DNA of 64,000 nt from a bacterium (GCA_026224825.1 JAMFRO010000057.1:1-64000); one strand, 5' to 3'; counted from the stretch's first letter, positions 36,026-44,873 are shown. The notes: a model not told the origin generated them from the sequence alone. Numbers and translations: made by a program.

Positions 36026-37270
36026 ATGTTCACAGAAGAGACAGTTCTAATTCTCGGCGCCGGTGCCAGCTGGCATTATGGATATCCAACCGGCGAGGAT
36101 TTGGTCGAGGATGTAATCGAGATGGCAGATGGTATAGCGCATTATCTCGAAGAGCTACTTCAGCCTAGCCTAGCTTTGCCTAACGATTCACTCATCGCTT
36201 ACATTCCAGACTTCATTACTCTCCGCAATGAAGTCTCCCTCGACGGCGCGCGTACAAAAATCCAAGAAGCCATTAGAGAGTTGCACCGGTTGTCTGAGCG
36301 GCTGAAGCTCATAAAGCCTTTGGTCATCGACTATTTTTTAGCCTGGAATGCCAGCCTTGAAAATATCGGCAGGCTCGTCATTGCCGCTGTGATACTCAAC
36401 TGCGAATCCCGTTGGCAAAAGCAACGGAATAATCAAAACCGCCGAAGAGTTGCTGAACGCTCACCGATCCGAGAACAGGCTGACAACGCACATAAACTTG
36501 ACCTTGGAAAATTCAAAGATGGATGGTACAGGTTTCTATTCCACAAAATCGTTTCAGATTGCACAGAATCAAAACAGATCCTAGATAGCAAGCTCAAAAT
36601 CATAACGTTCAATTACGATGTCTCACTCGAAACTGAGCTATTGGACGCACTAACATCCATCGACTTCATCGATGAGAATGATGCCGAGCAATTTTTGTCT
36701 AACAACCGCATTATCCATATGTATGGTGCGCTTCATGACCTGAAGTTACCAAAAAACACTCTCAACGATTTGCATTTTTCAACATTTTATTTTAAAAACG
36801 GCACGAGTATTTTGCCTGCAATCCATCACCAGAATGACGTCCATAATTACAATTCATTCATCAATACAGTAACAGTGGCAAAAAAATCCCTTGATATAAG
36901 CCTTAAATTTTCAAAAAATATCAGAACCATCGGGCATCATGATAAAGACGGAGATGGTTCCGCGAGTTCAACCGCCCAACAATGGATATTAAACGCCAAA
37001 TATATCTATGCTCTTGGTTACGGTTTTGACAAAAACAACAACAAACGCCTTGGCTTAGAAGAGCTGTTAAAATCAGAAACTTTTTACCATTCTTTACCTC
37101 CTCAAAAATTGGTACGTTATACTAACTTTAATAATGTCGGTTCAGTCAACCGCCGCGCGGCAGCCGCATTCGGCAGACCCAACCTATTTGCTCCTGGCTC
37201 AGAGACTCTTCTGAGCACCAAAAGCGTGTACGATGCTTTAGAACAGGATTTTGACGCTTTCGACGCCTAA
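36026..37270 (+). CDS. Stand-alone SIR2-like domain protein, candidate defence NADase
   Basis: A 414-residue soluble protein. The Rossmann NAD site is VLILGAGAS (GAGAS 11-15) with YPTGEDL; the catalytic-type Asn is N196 in IITFNYDVSLE and the His is H231 in RIIHMYGALHDL. A C-terminal ALGYGFDKNNNKRLGLE (G331-F334) completes the SIR2-like pattern. SIR2-like proteins of this kind act as NAD-depleting effectors in several phage-defence systems; that role here is inference. The sequence is clearly AT-richer than its neighbours, suggesting transfer. I chose the ATG at 36026, preceded by AGAGGG, over an upstream start at 35966. Confidence 0.8.
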   Translation: MFTEETVLILGAGASWHYGYPTGEDLVEDVIEMADGIAHYLEELLQPSLALPNDSLIAYIPDFITLRNEVSLDGARTKIQEAIRELHRLSERLKLIKPLVIDYFLAWNASLENIGRLVIAAVILNCESRWQKQRNNQNRRRVAERSPIREQADNAHKLDLGKFKDGWYRFLFHKIVSDCTESKQILDSKLKIITFNYDVSLETELLDALTSIDFIDENDAEQFLSNNRIIHMYGALHDLKLPKNTLNDLHFSTFYFKNGTSILPAIHHQNDVHNYNSFINTVTVAKKSLDISLKFSKNIRTIGHHDKDGDGSASSTAQQWILNAKYIYALGYGFDKNNNKRLGLEELLKSETFYHSLPPQKLVRYTNFNNVGSVNRRAAAAFGRPNLFAPGSETLLSTKSVYDALEQDFDAFDA

Positions 37271-37354
37271 ACACTCAGACCATCCCCCATTTTCGCTTCA
37301 ATATCCCTACCAAACCAATTGCCAACTCTCCCCGTTTTCCCTACCCTCCCCGCC

Positions 37355-38629
37355 ATGGATAAAACCGCCCGCGACACCGCTTTCGCCCAGGCCGTTGACG
37401 AATATCTTGGCTGGTATGGCGACCCCATTGCCAGCCTCAACGCCGCACTTGATACCGATCCCGGCTTTCTGCTCGGCTACACCACCATTGCCGCCCTTAA
37501 CGCGCTCGGCGGCGTGCCGGGTACGGCCGAGCCCATCCAGACCGCGCTGCGTTCCGCGCAAGCCCTCGCAACCAGTGCCGGCACAGGCGAAAAACTTCAT
37601 CTGAAAGCCGCTCAAGCCTGGGCCGGCGGTAACATCACCGAAGCCGCCCAAACCTGGGAGCTGGCCCTGGCGGCGGACCCGCACGACCTTCTGGCCCTGC
37701 ATCTCGCCCATGACACGCATTTCTTCCTGGGCGATGCCGCAAAACTCCGCGACATCCCCCTCGCCGTCCTGCCCGCCCAAAAGGAGCCAAAATCGCGTGG
37801 CTATGTCCTCGGCATGGCTGCCTTCGGGCTGGAGGAAACCGGCGACTACCAAGCCGCCGAGGCGGCCGGGCGCGAGGCCATCGCCATAAACCCCGCCGAC
37901 ACCTGGGCCGCCCATGCCGTGGCGCATGTGCTGGAAATGCAGGGCCGCAGCGCCGAGGGCATCGCCTGGCTGCGCGGGCTGGAGGCGCATTGGACCGCCG
38001 CCCCCGCCCTCGCCATCCACCAATACTGGCACCTCTGCCTTTATTTGCTGGAGGAGGGCCAGTCAGACCAAGTCCTCGCCATATACGACAGCAAACTCAC
38101 CCCCGCCCTCACCGCCCCGCTGCTCGACCTGGTCGATGCCGCCGCCCTCCTCTGGCGGCTGGAGCTGCTCGGCGTGAATGTCGGCGCCCGCTGGCAGGCC
38201 ATCGCCCCCGCCTGGGGCCAATACGCGCTGGACCATGTGCTGGCCTTCAACGATGTGCACATCGCCTTTACCCTGGAAGCCGCCGGCGACCACAAGCGCC
38301 GCGCCGAACAGGCCGCCTCCCTCACCCGCTACATCGCCACCCCGGGCGAGAACGCCCGCCTCACAGCCGAGATCGGCCTGCCCCTCATCCAATCCCTGCA
38401 CGAATTCCGTCAGGGCAATTTCGCCCGCACCGTGGCGCACCTGGCCCCCATCCGCACCCGGCTGCATGAGATCGGCGGCAGCCACGCCCAGCGCGATCTG
38501 TTCATCCAGACCCTCATCATCGCCGCCTTCCGCGCAAACCAGGACGATCTAGCCCAGCAATTCCTCACCGAGCGCCGGGCCACAAAATCCGGCACCGCCC
38601 GCGCCTTCGCCCCTTATCTGCCGAAATAG
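37355..38629 (+). CDS. Tetratricopeptide-repeat protein, TTC38-like
   Basis: A 424-residue helical-repeat protein without signal peptide. The pattern matches the TPR-38 family: DHVLAFNDVHIAFTLEAAGD, AADPHDLLALHLAHDTHFFLGD, INPADTWAAHAVAHVLEMQGR and HQYWHLCLYLLEEG. These have conserved His and Trp residues beyond ordinary TPRs, so a bound metal or an enzyme-like site is conceivable. Function is unknown. The GC-rich composition matches the host, unlike the SIR2-like gene upstream. I chose the ATG at 37355; a TTG at 37319 is in frame. Confidence 0.82.
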   Translation: MDKTARDTAFAQAVDEYLGWYGDPIASLNAALDTDPGFLLGYTTIAALNALGGVPGTAEPIQTALRSAQALATSAGTGEKLHLKAAQAWAGGNITEAAQTWELALAADPHDLLALHLAHDTHFFLGDAAKLRDIPLAVLPAQKEPKSRGYVLGMAAFGLEETGDYQAAEAAGREAIAINPADTWAAHAVAHVLEMQGRSAEGIAWLRGLEAHWTAAPALAIHQYWHLCLYLLEEGQSDQVLAIYDSKLTPALTAPLLDLVDAAALLWRLELLGVNVGARWQAIAPAWGQYALDHVLAFNDVHIAFTLEAAGDHKRRAEQAASLTRYIATPGENARLTAEIGLPLIQSLHEFRQGNFARTVAHLAPIRTRLHEIGGSHAQRDLFIQTLIIAAFRANQDDLAQQFLTERRATKSGTARAFAPYLPK

Positions 38630-38698
38630 CCCGACCCACCCTTGGGTTTTGCGCCGGTTCTGCCCTAATAAGGAGACGCGCCTAACCCTGGAGTTTTT

Positions 38699-40213
38699 AT
38701 GCCGCCCAAACCCGTCATGCTCGCCATACTCGATGGCTTCGGCTGGAGCGACAACCCCGAGAATAATGCCGTGGCGCAAGCCCGCATGCCGAATTTCCGT
38801 AAGCTCTGGGCGACCTCCCCGCATGCATACCTCGCCACATCGGGGCGCGCCGTCGGCCTGCCCGCCGGGCAGATGGGCAATTCCGAGGTCGGGCACCTCA
38901 ACCTCGGCGCCGGGCGCGTGGTCACGCAGGATCTGCCGCGCATCGACATCGCCATCGAGGACGGCGATCTGGCCGCCAACCAGGTGTTGGCCGATTTTGT
39001 CGCGGCGCTGCAAACCTCGGGTGGCACCGCGCATCTGGCCGGCCTCATCTCCCCCGGCGGCGTGCATTCGCACCAGGACCACATCGTGGCTCTGGCCAAA
39101 ATCCTGCACGGCCATGGGGTTAAAACCATCATCCACGCCTGGACGGACGGGCGCGACGTGCCCCCACAATCCGGCCTGGAACATGTGCAGGCGCTGGAAG
39201 CCGCCCTCGGCGGCACCGCCAGCATCGGCACGCTCATCGGCCGCTATTACGCCATGGACCGCGATAAGCGCTGGGAGCGCGTGCAGCAGGCCTACGCACT
39301 GCTCAGCCTCGCCAAGGGTGAACATTTTGCTTCCGCCACAGCCGCCATCGAGGCCAGCTACGCCGCAAAAGTCACGGACGAATTCATCAAACCCGCCGTC
39401 ATCGGCGATTACACGGGCATGAAGGACGGTGACGCGATTCTCTGCGCCAATTTCCGTGCCGACCGCGTGCGCGAAATCCTCACCGCCTTCGTGGACCCGA
39501 AATTCGACGGCTTCCCCGCCCACCCGCCCAAATTCGCCGCCGTCACCGGCATGACCGCCTATTCCAACGCGCTGGCCCCCTTCATGACCACGCTCTTCAC
39601 CTCGGAAAAACTGGACGACCTGCTGGGCCAGATCGTCTCCGCGCGGGGGCTGAAACAGCTCCGCATCGCCGAGACGGAAAAATACCCGCATGTCACCTAT
39701 TTCTTCAACGGCGGCATCGAGGAGCCGTTCCCCGGCGAGGACCGTATCCTCATCCCCTCGCCCAAAGTCGCCACCTACGATCTGCAGCCGGAAATGTCCG
39801 CCGCTGAGGTCACGAGCAAGACCGTCGCCGCCATCAACAGCGGCGAATACGACCTCATCGTGCTGAATTTCGCCAATCCGGACATGGTCGGCCATACCGG
39901 CATCCTGCCCGCCGCCATCAAGGCGCTGGAAGCGGTGGATGCGGGCCTAGGTGCCATCTGGGCCGCCATCCAGGCGCAGGACGGCACGCTGGTCCTCACC
40001 GCGGATCATGGTAATGTCGAGCAGATGTACGACCCCACCACCCACGGGCCCCATACCGCCCACACCACAAATCTGGTGCCGGTGCTTTGCGCCGGCGGGC
40101 CGGAGGGCATAAAACTGCACGATGGCGCGCTCTCGGACGTGGCACCTACATTGCTCAAACTCATGGGCCTGCCGCAGCCTGGCGCCATGACCGGTCAGCC
40201 GCTCTACGCTTGA
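38699..40213 (+). CDS. gpmI: 2,3-bisphosphoglycerate-independent phosphoglycerate mutase
   Basis: A 504-residue glycolytic/gluconeogenic enzyme interconverting 3- and 2-phosphoglycerate with two Mn ions. The nucleophile is S62 in GNSEVGHLNLGAGR and D12 in AILDGFGW is a metal ligand; GGVHSHQDHI, TDGRDVPPQSG and LTADHGNVEQMYD supply the other conserved sites. A GGAG site precedes the ATG. Its stop overlaps the envC-like start (TTGA), continuing the tightly packed gpmI-envC-ctpA order. Confidence 0.96.
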   Translation: MPPKPVMLAILDGFGWSDNPENNAVAQARMPNFRKLWATSPHAYLATSGRAVGLPAGQMGNSEVGHLNLGAGRVVTQDLPRIDIAIEDGDLAANQVLADFVAALQTSGGTAHLAGLISPGGVHSHQDHIVALAKILHGHGVKTIIHAWTDGRDVPPQSGLEHVQALEAALGGTASIGTLIGRYYAMDRDKRWERVQQAYALLSLAKGEHFASATAAIEASYAAKVTDEFIKPAVIGDYTGMKDGDAILCANFRADRVREILTAFVDPKFDGFPAHPPKFAAVTGMTAYSNALAPFMTTLFTSEKLDDLLGQIVSARGLKQLRIAETEKYPHVTYFFNGGIEEPFPGEDRILIPSPKVATYDLQPEMSAAEVTSKTVAAINSGEYDLIVLNFANPDMVGHTGILPAAIKALEAVDAGLGAIWAAIQAQDGTLVLTADHGNVEQMYDPTTHGPHTAHTTNLVPVLCAGGPEGIKLHDGALSDVAPTLLKLMGLPQPGAMTGQPLYA

Positions 40214-41259
40214 AGCGCCACGCACTCTGCCTGGCACTCTGCCTGCTCCCGGCCCCGCTTTCCAGGCTGGCCGTGGCGGACCCGCCGGATAGCCGCGCCG
40301 CCCATGCCACCGCCCTGGGCGTGGACCAGGCGGCGGCGGCGGCCTCCATCCGCGGGCTGGAAAACCAGACCGCGGCGGATACCAGCCAGCTCGCCAACCT
40401 CCAGGCCGCGCAGGCGCAATCGCAAGCCCGGCTGCTCCAGGCCGAGACCGATCTCGCCCATCTGCTGCCGTTGATGCAGCGCCTCTCCACCGCCCCGGCC
40501 TCCACTTTGCTGGCCGCCCCGCTCCCGCCAGGCGGCGCGGTTCAGGGGATGGCGCTGTTGCGCGGCGTGGCCCAGGCCATCGCCGACCAGGCCCGCACGG
40601 TGCAAACCGAAACCGCCCAGCTCACCCAGCTCATCGCCGCCGCCAACACCAGCCAGACCAAGCTCGTGCAAGCCGCCAGCAAACAGGCCGTGGCCGAAGC
40701 CGAAGTGGCGCAGCAGATCGCCGATGCCAGATCCGCCGAAATGGCCGCGGCCGATACCGATGCCGCCGATATCACCGCACGGCTGAAAGCCTCCAACAAG
40801 CTCGACACGCTTAACGACGCCGTGACCAACCTCGTCGCCCCCGCCCCCACACCGGCCAATCTCACTGTGGGGGCCGGCGGCGCACCTGTGGCCGGAAGTT
40901 TGGTCATGGCATACGGCACCCCCACCCTCGCCGGCCCCGCTACCGGCATAAGCTACGGTGCCGCCCCCGGCGCGCTGGTCACCTCCCCATGCGCCGGCAC
41001 GGTCATGTTCGCCGCCCCCTTCCCCTCCTACGGCCTCATGGTCATCGCCGATTGCGGCCATGGCGACAGCGTGATCCTGGCCGGCATGCACCGGCTGGAT
41101 GTGGCACAAGGCGAACATCTGGCGCATGGCCAGCCGATCGGCGCCATGCAAAGCTTCAACCCGGCCGATCCCACGCACCAGCCACGGCTCTACGTGGAAT
41201 TACGGCAGAACGGCACGCCCGTGGACCCCACCTCATGGTTGAACGGGCACTCTGGATAA
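40210..41259 (+). CDS. EnvC-like murein hydrolase activator, degenerate M23 domain
   Basis: A 349-residue exported protein. A signal peptide (MKRHALCLALCLLPAPLSRLAVA) is followed by a long Gln/Ala-rich coiled coil (about 35-215) and a C-terminal LytM/M23 fold (GALVTSPCAGTVMFAAPF, YGLMVIADCGHG, HLAHGQPIGAM). The metal-binding His pair of active M23 peptidases (HLHFE) is replaced by RLYVELR, so it is probably a non-catalytic amidase activator like EnvC. The frame is open further upstream within gpmI, but TTG at 40210 in a TTGA overlap gives a clean signal peptide. ctpA follows. Confidence 0.88.
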   Translation: MKRHALCLALCLLPAPLSRLAVADPPDSRAAHATALGVDQAAAAASIRGLENQTAADTSQLANLQAAQAQSQARLLQAETDLAHLLPLMQRLSTAPASTLLAAPLPPGGAVQGMALLRGVAQAIADQARTVQTETAQLTQLIAAANTSQTKLVQAASKQAVAEAEVAQQIADARSAEMAAADTDAADITARLKASNKLDTLNDAVTNLVAPAPTPANLTVGAGGAPVAGSLVMAYGTPTLAGPATGISYGAAPGALVTSPCAGTVMFAAPFPSYGLMVIADCGHGDSVILAGMHRLDVAQGEHLAHGQPIGAMQSFNPADPTHQPRLYVELRQNGTPVDPTSWLNGHSG

Positions 41260-41323
41260 TCGCGCCGGGATGCTGTCTAATGCCCACCGGGGCACCCCCG
41301 CTCCAAGCTTAAAGGAAATTCGT

Positions 41324-42706
41324 ATGAAGTTGCGTAGCGGTTTGATGCTCAGCGGGATTTTCGTGGCAGGCCTGGCCATCGGCACGGTGGCACAGCCGCT
41401 CACCCGCGCCATGGGCGACACCGCCCCCGCCGACAGCACCTATCAGCAGCTCTCGCTCTTCGGGGATATCCTCACCGAGGTGAAGCAGAATTACGTCATC
41501 GACCCGCCCTCGGACAAACTCATCTATAACGCCGTCAACGGCATGCTGGCCGGGCTCGACCCCCACTCCAGCTATATGAATGCCCAGCAATACGCCGATA
41601 TGCAGGTGCAAACCTCCGGCCAGTTCGGCGGGCTCGGGCTGGAAGTCACGCAAACCAACGGGCTGCTCAAAGTCATCACGCCCATCGACGACACCCCAGG
41701 TGCCCGCGCCGGCATCAAGCCGGGCGATATCATCGTGCAGATAGACGGGCTCTCCACCGACAGCCTGACGCTGGACGACGCCGTGACCCGCATGCGCGGC
41801 GCCCCCGGCACCACGGTGAAACTCACCCTCAAGCGCGCCGGCCAGTCCAGCCCGGTTATTGTGACACTCACGCGCGAGATTATTAAAATTCAGGATGTTA
41901 AGGATAAAGTCTTATCCTCCGACGCAGGGCCGGTCGGCTATATCCGCCTCGACAGCTTCGATGAAAACGCCGATCCGCATATCCGCAACGCCATCGCCGA
42001 TATCCAGAAACAGGCCAAAGGGCCCATCCACGGCTACATCCTCGACCTGCGCGACAACCCCGGCGGCCTGCTCGACCAGGCCGTGGCGGTGAGCAACGAC
42101 TTCCTCAACAGCGGCGAAATCGTCTCCACCCACGGCCGCCACAACACCGACGATGCCGTATGGTACGCCCAGCCCAGCGGCGATCTCGTGCACGGCGCAC
42201 CCATCGTCATTCTCACCAACTCCGGCACCGCGTCGGCCGCCGAAATCGTCACCGCCGCTTTGCAGCAGAACCGCCGGGCGCTGGTGCTCGGCACCAAAAC
42301 CTTCGGCAAGGGCTCGGTTCAGACCATCATGCCCATCGACAACGAAGGTGCGCTCCGCCTCACCACCGCGCTCTACTTCACCCCCTCCGGCAAATCCATC
42401 CAAGGCTACGGCGTCAGCCCGGACGTAACCGTGAACGACAGCGCCACACCGGACGACGCCTTCTCCGCCTTACGCGAAACCTCGCTCCTCAACTCCTTCA
42501 CCAACCCCACCGGCCAGCAGAACCCCCCCCTGCCGCCCGCCCCGCCACTTCCGGCCATCGCCAGCTCCATCCCCAACAAACCCCCCGCCAACTGGCCGGC
42601 CTTCGACGCCACCCAACCCGCCACCGACTTCCAGCTCCAACAAGCCCTGAAACTCCTCAGCGCCCTGCAGCCAAGCAATACGGCTACGGCTTCGAACGCT
42701 CCTTGA
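41324..42706 (+). CDS. ctpA: S41 family carboxyl-terminal processing peptidase
   Basis: A 460-residue periplasmic serine protease. The N-terminal signal anchor is LMLSGIFVAGLAIGTVAQP, the PDZ domain is around GGLGLEVTQTNGLLKVITPI to KPGDIIVQIDG, and the catalytic core has Ser in TNSGTASAAEIV and Lys in GTKTFGKGSVQT. Such proteases process envelope proteins and murein hydrolases, fitting the neighbouring EnvC-like gene. The C-terminus is Pro-rich (NPPLPPAPPLPA). I chose the ATG at 41324, preceded by AAAGGAAA. A repeat element follows immediately. Confidence 0.94.
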   Translation: MKLRSGLMLSGIFVAGLAIGTVAQPLTRAMGDTAPADSTYQQLSLFGDILTEVKQNYVIDPPSDKLIYNAVNGMLAGLDPHSSYMNAQQYADMQVQTSGQFGGLGLEVTQTNGLLKVITPIDDTPGARAGIKPGDIIVQIDGLSTDSLTLDDAVTRMRGAPGTTVKLTLKRAGQSSPVIVTLTREIIKIQDVKDKVLSSDAGPVGYIRLDSFDENADPHIRNAIADIQKQAKGPIHGYILDLRDNPGGLLDQAVAVSNDFLNSGEIVSTHGRHNTDDAVWYAQPSGDLVHGAPIVILTNSGTASAAEIVTAALQQNRRALVLGTKTFGKGSVQTIMPIDNEGALRLTTALYFTPSGKSIQGYGVSPDVTVNDSATPDDAFSALRETSLLNSFTNPTGQQNPPLPPAPPLPAIASSIPNKPPANWPAFDATQPATDFQLQQALKLLSALQPSNTATASNAP

Positions 42707-42707
42707 A

Positions 42708-42790
42708 GGAAAAAGGCTGGGGCTCCGCCGTCGTGCGAAGCACGCCTCCGGCGTGACGACCCCGCCGGGGCAGAGCCCTGGCCTTTTTCC
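42708..42790. repeat. Composite palindromic element R3 (compact copy)
   Basis: A short member of the repeat family beginning one base after the ctpA stop. It has a left cap fragment (AAAAAGGCTGGGGCTCCGC), then a three-way-junction segment with arms GTGC/GCAC and GCCTCCGGC closed by GTC/GAC, then a right cap ending GCAGAGCCCTGGCCTTTTTCC. It lacks the large palindromic core of R4-R6. It lies between ctpA and rppH, which are on the same strand, and could act as a terminator or attenuator. Confidence 0.8.
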
Positions 42791-42807
42791 CTCAAAAGGA
42801 GTGCTCG

Positions 42808-43266
42808 ATGTCGCTGCCGTATCGTTTGAATGTAGGCGCTGTGTTGTTTGGGCCTGATGGGCGGGTGTTTGTTGGGCGCCGGGCTGGTTTTGCTGGGGCT
42901 TGGCAGTTGCCGCAGGGGGGGATTGATGAGGGGGAGGATCCGAGGGTTGCGGTTTTGCGCGAGCTTTTGGAGGAGGTTGGGACGGATAAGGCTGAGGTGA
43001 TTGGCGAGCATGGGGAGTGGCTGGAGTATGATCTGCCGCCGGAGCTGCTGGGCGTGGCTTGGGGCGGCAAGTATCGGGGCCAGCGGCAAAAATGGTTTGC
43101 TTTGAGGTTCTTAGGGGTTGATTCTGATATTCAGCTTGATGCGGATGCGCATCCTGAATTTGAGGATTGGAAATGGGTGAGCCTTGCGGAGCTGCCGGGT
43201 CTGGCGGTTGCGTTCAAGCGGCATATCTATGAAGTGCTGGCGCGGGATTTCGCGATTTACGCCTGA
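42808..43266 (+). CDS. rppH: RNA pyrophosphohydrolase RppH
   Basis: A 152-residue Nudix enzyme that removes pyrophosphate from mRNA 5' ends. It starts PYRLNVGAVLFGPDGRVFVG and contains WQLPQGGIDEGEDPRVAVLR with ELLEEVGT (Nudix box), then YDLPPE and GGKYRGQRQKWFALRF, all RppH-specific. A GGAG site precedes the ATG. Codon choice is striking: many GGG, GTT, TTT and TTG codons, unlike the C-ending codons of gpmI, envC and ctpA just upstream. The change falls at repeat R3. Confidence 0.95.
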   Translation: MSLPYRLNVGAVLFGPDGRVFVGRRAGFAGAWQLPQGGIDEGEDPRVAVLRELLEEVGTDKAEVIGEHGEWLEYDLPPELLGVAWGGKYRGQRQKWFALRFLGVDSDIQLDADAHPEFEDWKWVSLAELPGLAVAFKRHIYEVLARDFAIYA

Positions 43267-43289
43267 TTTTATGGATTTTTGGGAGAGAC

Positions 43290-43952
43290 ATGCTGATGCT
43301 GAAACTGACCGCTGCTGATGGCCATGAGTTTGAGGCGTTCGAGGCGGGCAATGTGAATGCGCCGCGCGGGATTGTGCTGTTGCAGGAGATTTTCGGGGTG
43401 AACCAGCACATCCGCAACGTGGCGGAGCGTCTGGCGGGGTATGGCTACCGGGTGCTGGCGCCGGCATTGTTCGACCGGGAGCGGCGCGGGGTTGAGCTGG
43501 GGTATGAGGCGGCGGACATGCAGGCGGGTGTGGCGTTGCGCACGCCGATTGCGCATGAACTGACGCTGGCGGATATCGCGGCCACGGCGGCGGCGTTTGA
43601 CGATATTCCGCTGGGGGTGATCGGCTATTGCTGGGGTGGCACCTTGTCCTGGCGGGCAGCCTGCAAGACGGAGCTCTTCAAGGCGGCTTCGTGCTGGTAC
43701 GGCTCGGAGATCATCAAGGAGAAGGATTTGACGCCGAACTGCCCGGTGCAATTGCATTACGGCGCGGCGGATAAGAGCAGCCCGCCGGAGGTGATCGCGG
43801 CGATGCGCGCGGCCCAGCCGGGGGTTGATGTGTATTCCTATGAAGGTGCGGATCACGGTTTTGGCTGCGAGGCGCGGTCGCATTACAGCCAAAAGGATTG
43901 GGAACTGGCGGAGCTACGCAGCCTCACCTTCTTTGCCGAGCATCTGCGTTAA
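43290..43952 (+). CDS. Dienelactone hydrolase family protein
   Basis: A 220-residue alpha/beta hydrolase. The triad is C114 in GYCWGG, D161 in GAADKSSPP and H189 in GADHGFGC; E33 in LQEIFGVN is the usual activating Glu. Dienelactone hydrolase cleaves the lactone in chloro-catechol pathways, but no such pathway genes are near, so a general carboxymethylenebutenolidase-like esterase is the safer call. It is 23 nt downstream of rppH and probably cotranscribed. ATGs at 43290 and 43296 are both possible starts. Third-position usage is G/T-rich like rppH. Confidence 0.9.
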   Translation: MLMLKLTAADGHEFEAFEAGNVNAPRGIVLLQEIFGVNQHIRNVAERLAGYGYRVLAPALFDRERRGVELGYEAADMQAGVALRTPIAHELTLADIAATAAAFDDIPLGVIGYCWGGTLSWRAACKTELFKAASCWYGSEIIKEKDLTPNCPVQLHYGAADKSSPPEVIAAMRAAQPGVDVYSYEGADHGFGCEARSHYSQKDWELAELRSLTFFAEHLR

Positions 43953-43956
43953 CGGG

Positions 43957-44280
43957 TCAGTTTGGCTTCTGTGGTACCAGTTGCATGTTGACGTTGGCAG
44001 ACAATGCATTCGGCGGGGCCTGATTGCCGTAATTAAATTGCCCGCCGCCGCCATCGAACCGGATGTCGCCTATGACGCAGGTCAGGCCAAAGGTCTTTTG
44101 CGCGGCTTGGCAGTCCTTTTCGGCATCTGACAAGATCGCGGCGCGCGGTACCGAGAGATCGCCATTGGCCGGGATGGATTCGCGGTACTGAAAGTTCAGC
44201 TCCCCTTGGCTGACACCGCCTGCCATGGCGGGCAGTACGGCGCCCAGCGTTAAAACGGCGGCATAAACAAAGCTCTTCAT
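43957..44280 (-). CDS. Hypothetical exported protein
   Basis: A 107-residue protein with a clear Sec signal peptide (MKSFVYAAVLTLGAVLPAMA, cleavage before GGVSQ). The mature part is about 85 residues, with two Cys (KDCQAAQ and GLTCVIGD) that could pair in the periplasm and a Gly/Asn-rich middle (DGGGGQFNYGNQ). No known family is recognised. A GGAGG site lies just upstream of the ATG. It is convergent with the dienelactone hydrolase gene, with only 4 nt between the two stops. Confidence 0.72.
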   Translation of the reverse strand: MKSFVYAAVLTLGAVLPAMAGGVSQGELNFQYRESIPANGDLSVPRAAILSDAEKDCQAAQKTFGLTCVIGDIRFDGGGGQFNYGNQAPPNALSANVNMQLVPQKPN

Positions 44281-44354
44281 GGTTTCCTCCCGCCGGATAC
44301 GCCTTACACCGGTAGCGCAATGATGCCGGAACGGCGCGCAGGCGTAAAGCCTCT

Positions 44355-44873
44355 CTACAAAAAGAGCAGCCCCAAAGCCGCCCCACCGCCGAGCAGATAA
44401 AGCGGGTGAATTTTGGTGCGGAAGGTGGCTGCGGCAACCACCAGCGTGATGGCCACAGTAAGCCAGCCGGTGTCCGACTGGCGCGCCACAATGATGGCGG
44501 CGGCCAGCACCAGACCGGCGGTGATGGGCAATAATGCCGCCTGCACCACGCGGCGCCAGCTTGCGTCCCTATGGCGCTCGAATCCCATGCTCACCACCAC
44601 CGCCAGTGCGCAGCTCGGCACCACCATGGCCAAAGTGGCCACAACGGCGCCGGGAATGCCCGCCATTTGCGCCCCGATGATGGTGGAGATGAGCACATTG
44701 GGGCCTGGGGCGGCATTGGAGATGGCGTAGAGCTGGGCGAATTGCTCCGGCGTGACCCAATGGCGCAATGTGACCACCTGGCGCGTGATCTCGGACACAG
44801 TGGCATTGGCGCCGCCCACCGCCAGCAGCGAGAGTTTGCCGAAAAGCAAAGCGAGCTGGAGCAGCAGGCTCAT
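44355..44873 (-). CDS. Chromate transporter (CHR) short-chain subunit, second half
   Basis: A 172-residue inner-membrane protein with one CHR domain: LSLLAVGGANATVSEITRQ, then TPEQFAQLYAISNAAPGPNV and AGIPGAVVATLAMVVPSC. It pairs with the upstream single-domain gene; together they match the two halves of ChrA-type transporters. Short-chain CHR pairs are known and can exchange chromate or sulfate. I chose the ATG at 44873, which overlaps the upstream stop as ATGA, over an in-frame ATG at 44888. Confidence 0.88.
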   Translation of the reverse strand: MSLLLQLALLFGKLSLLAVGGANATVSEITRQVVTLRHWVTPEQFAQLYAISNAAPGPNVLISTIIGAQMAGIPGAVVATLAMVVPSCALAVVVSMGFERHRDASWRRVVQAALLPITAGLVLAAAIIVARQSDTGWLTVAITLVVAAATFRTKIHPLYLLGGGAALGLLFL

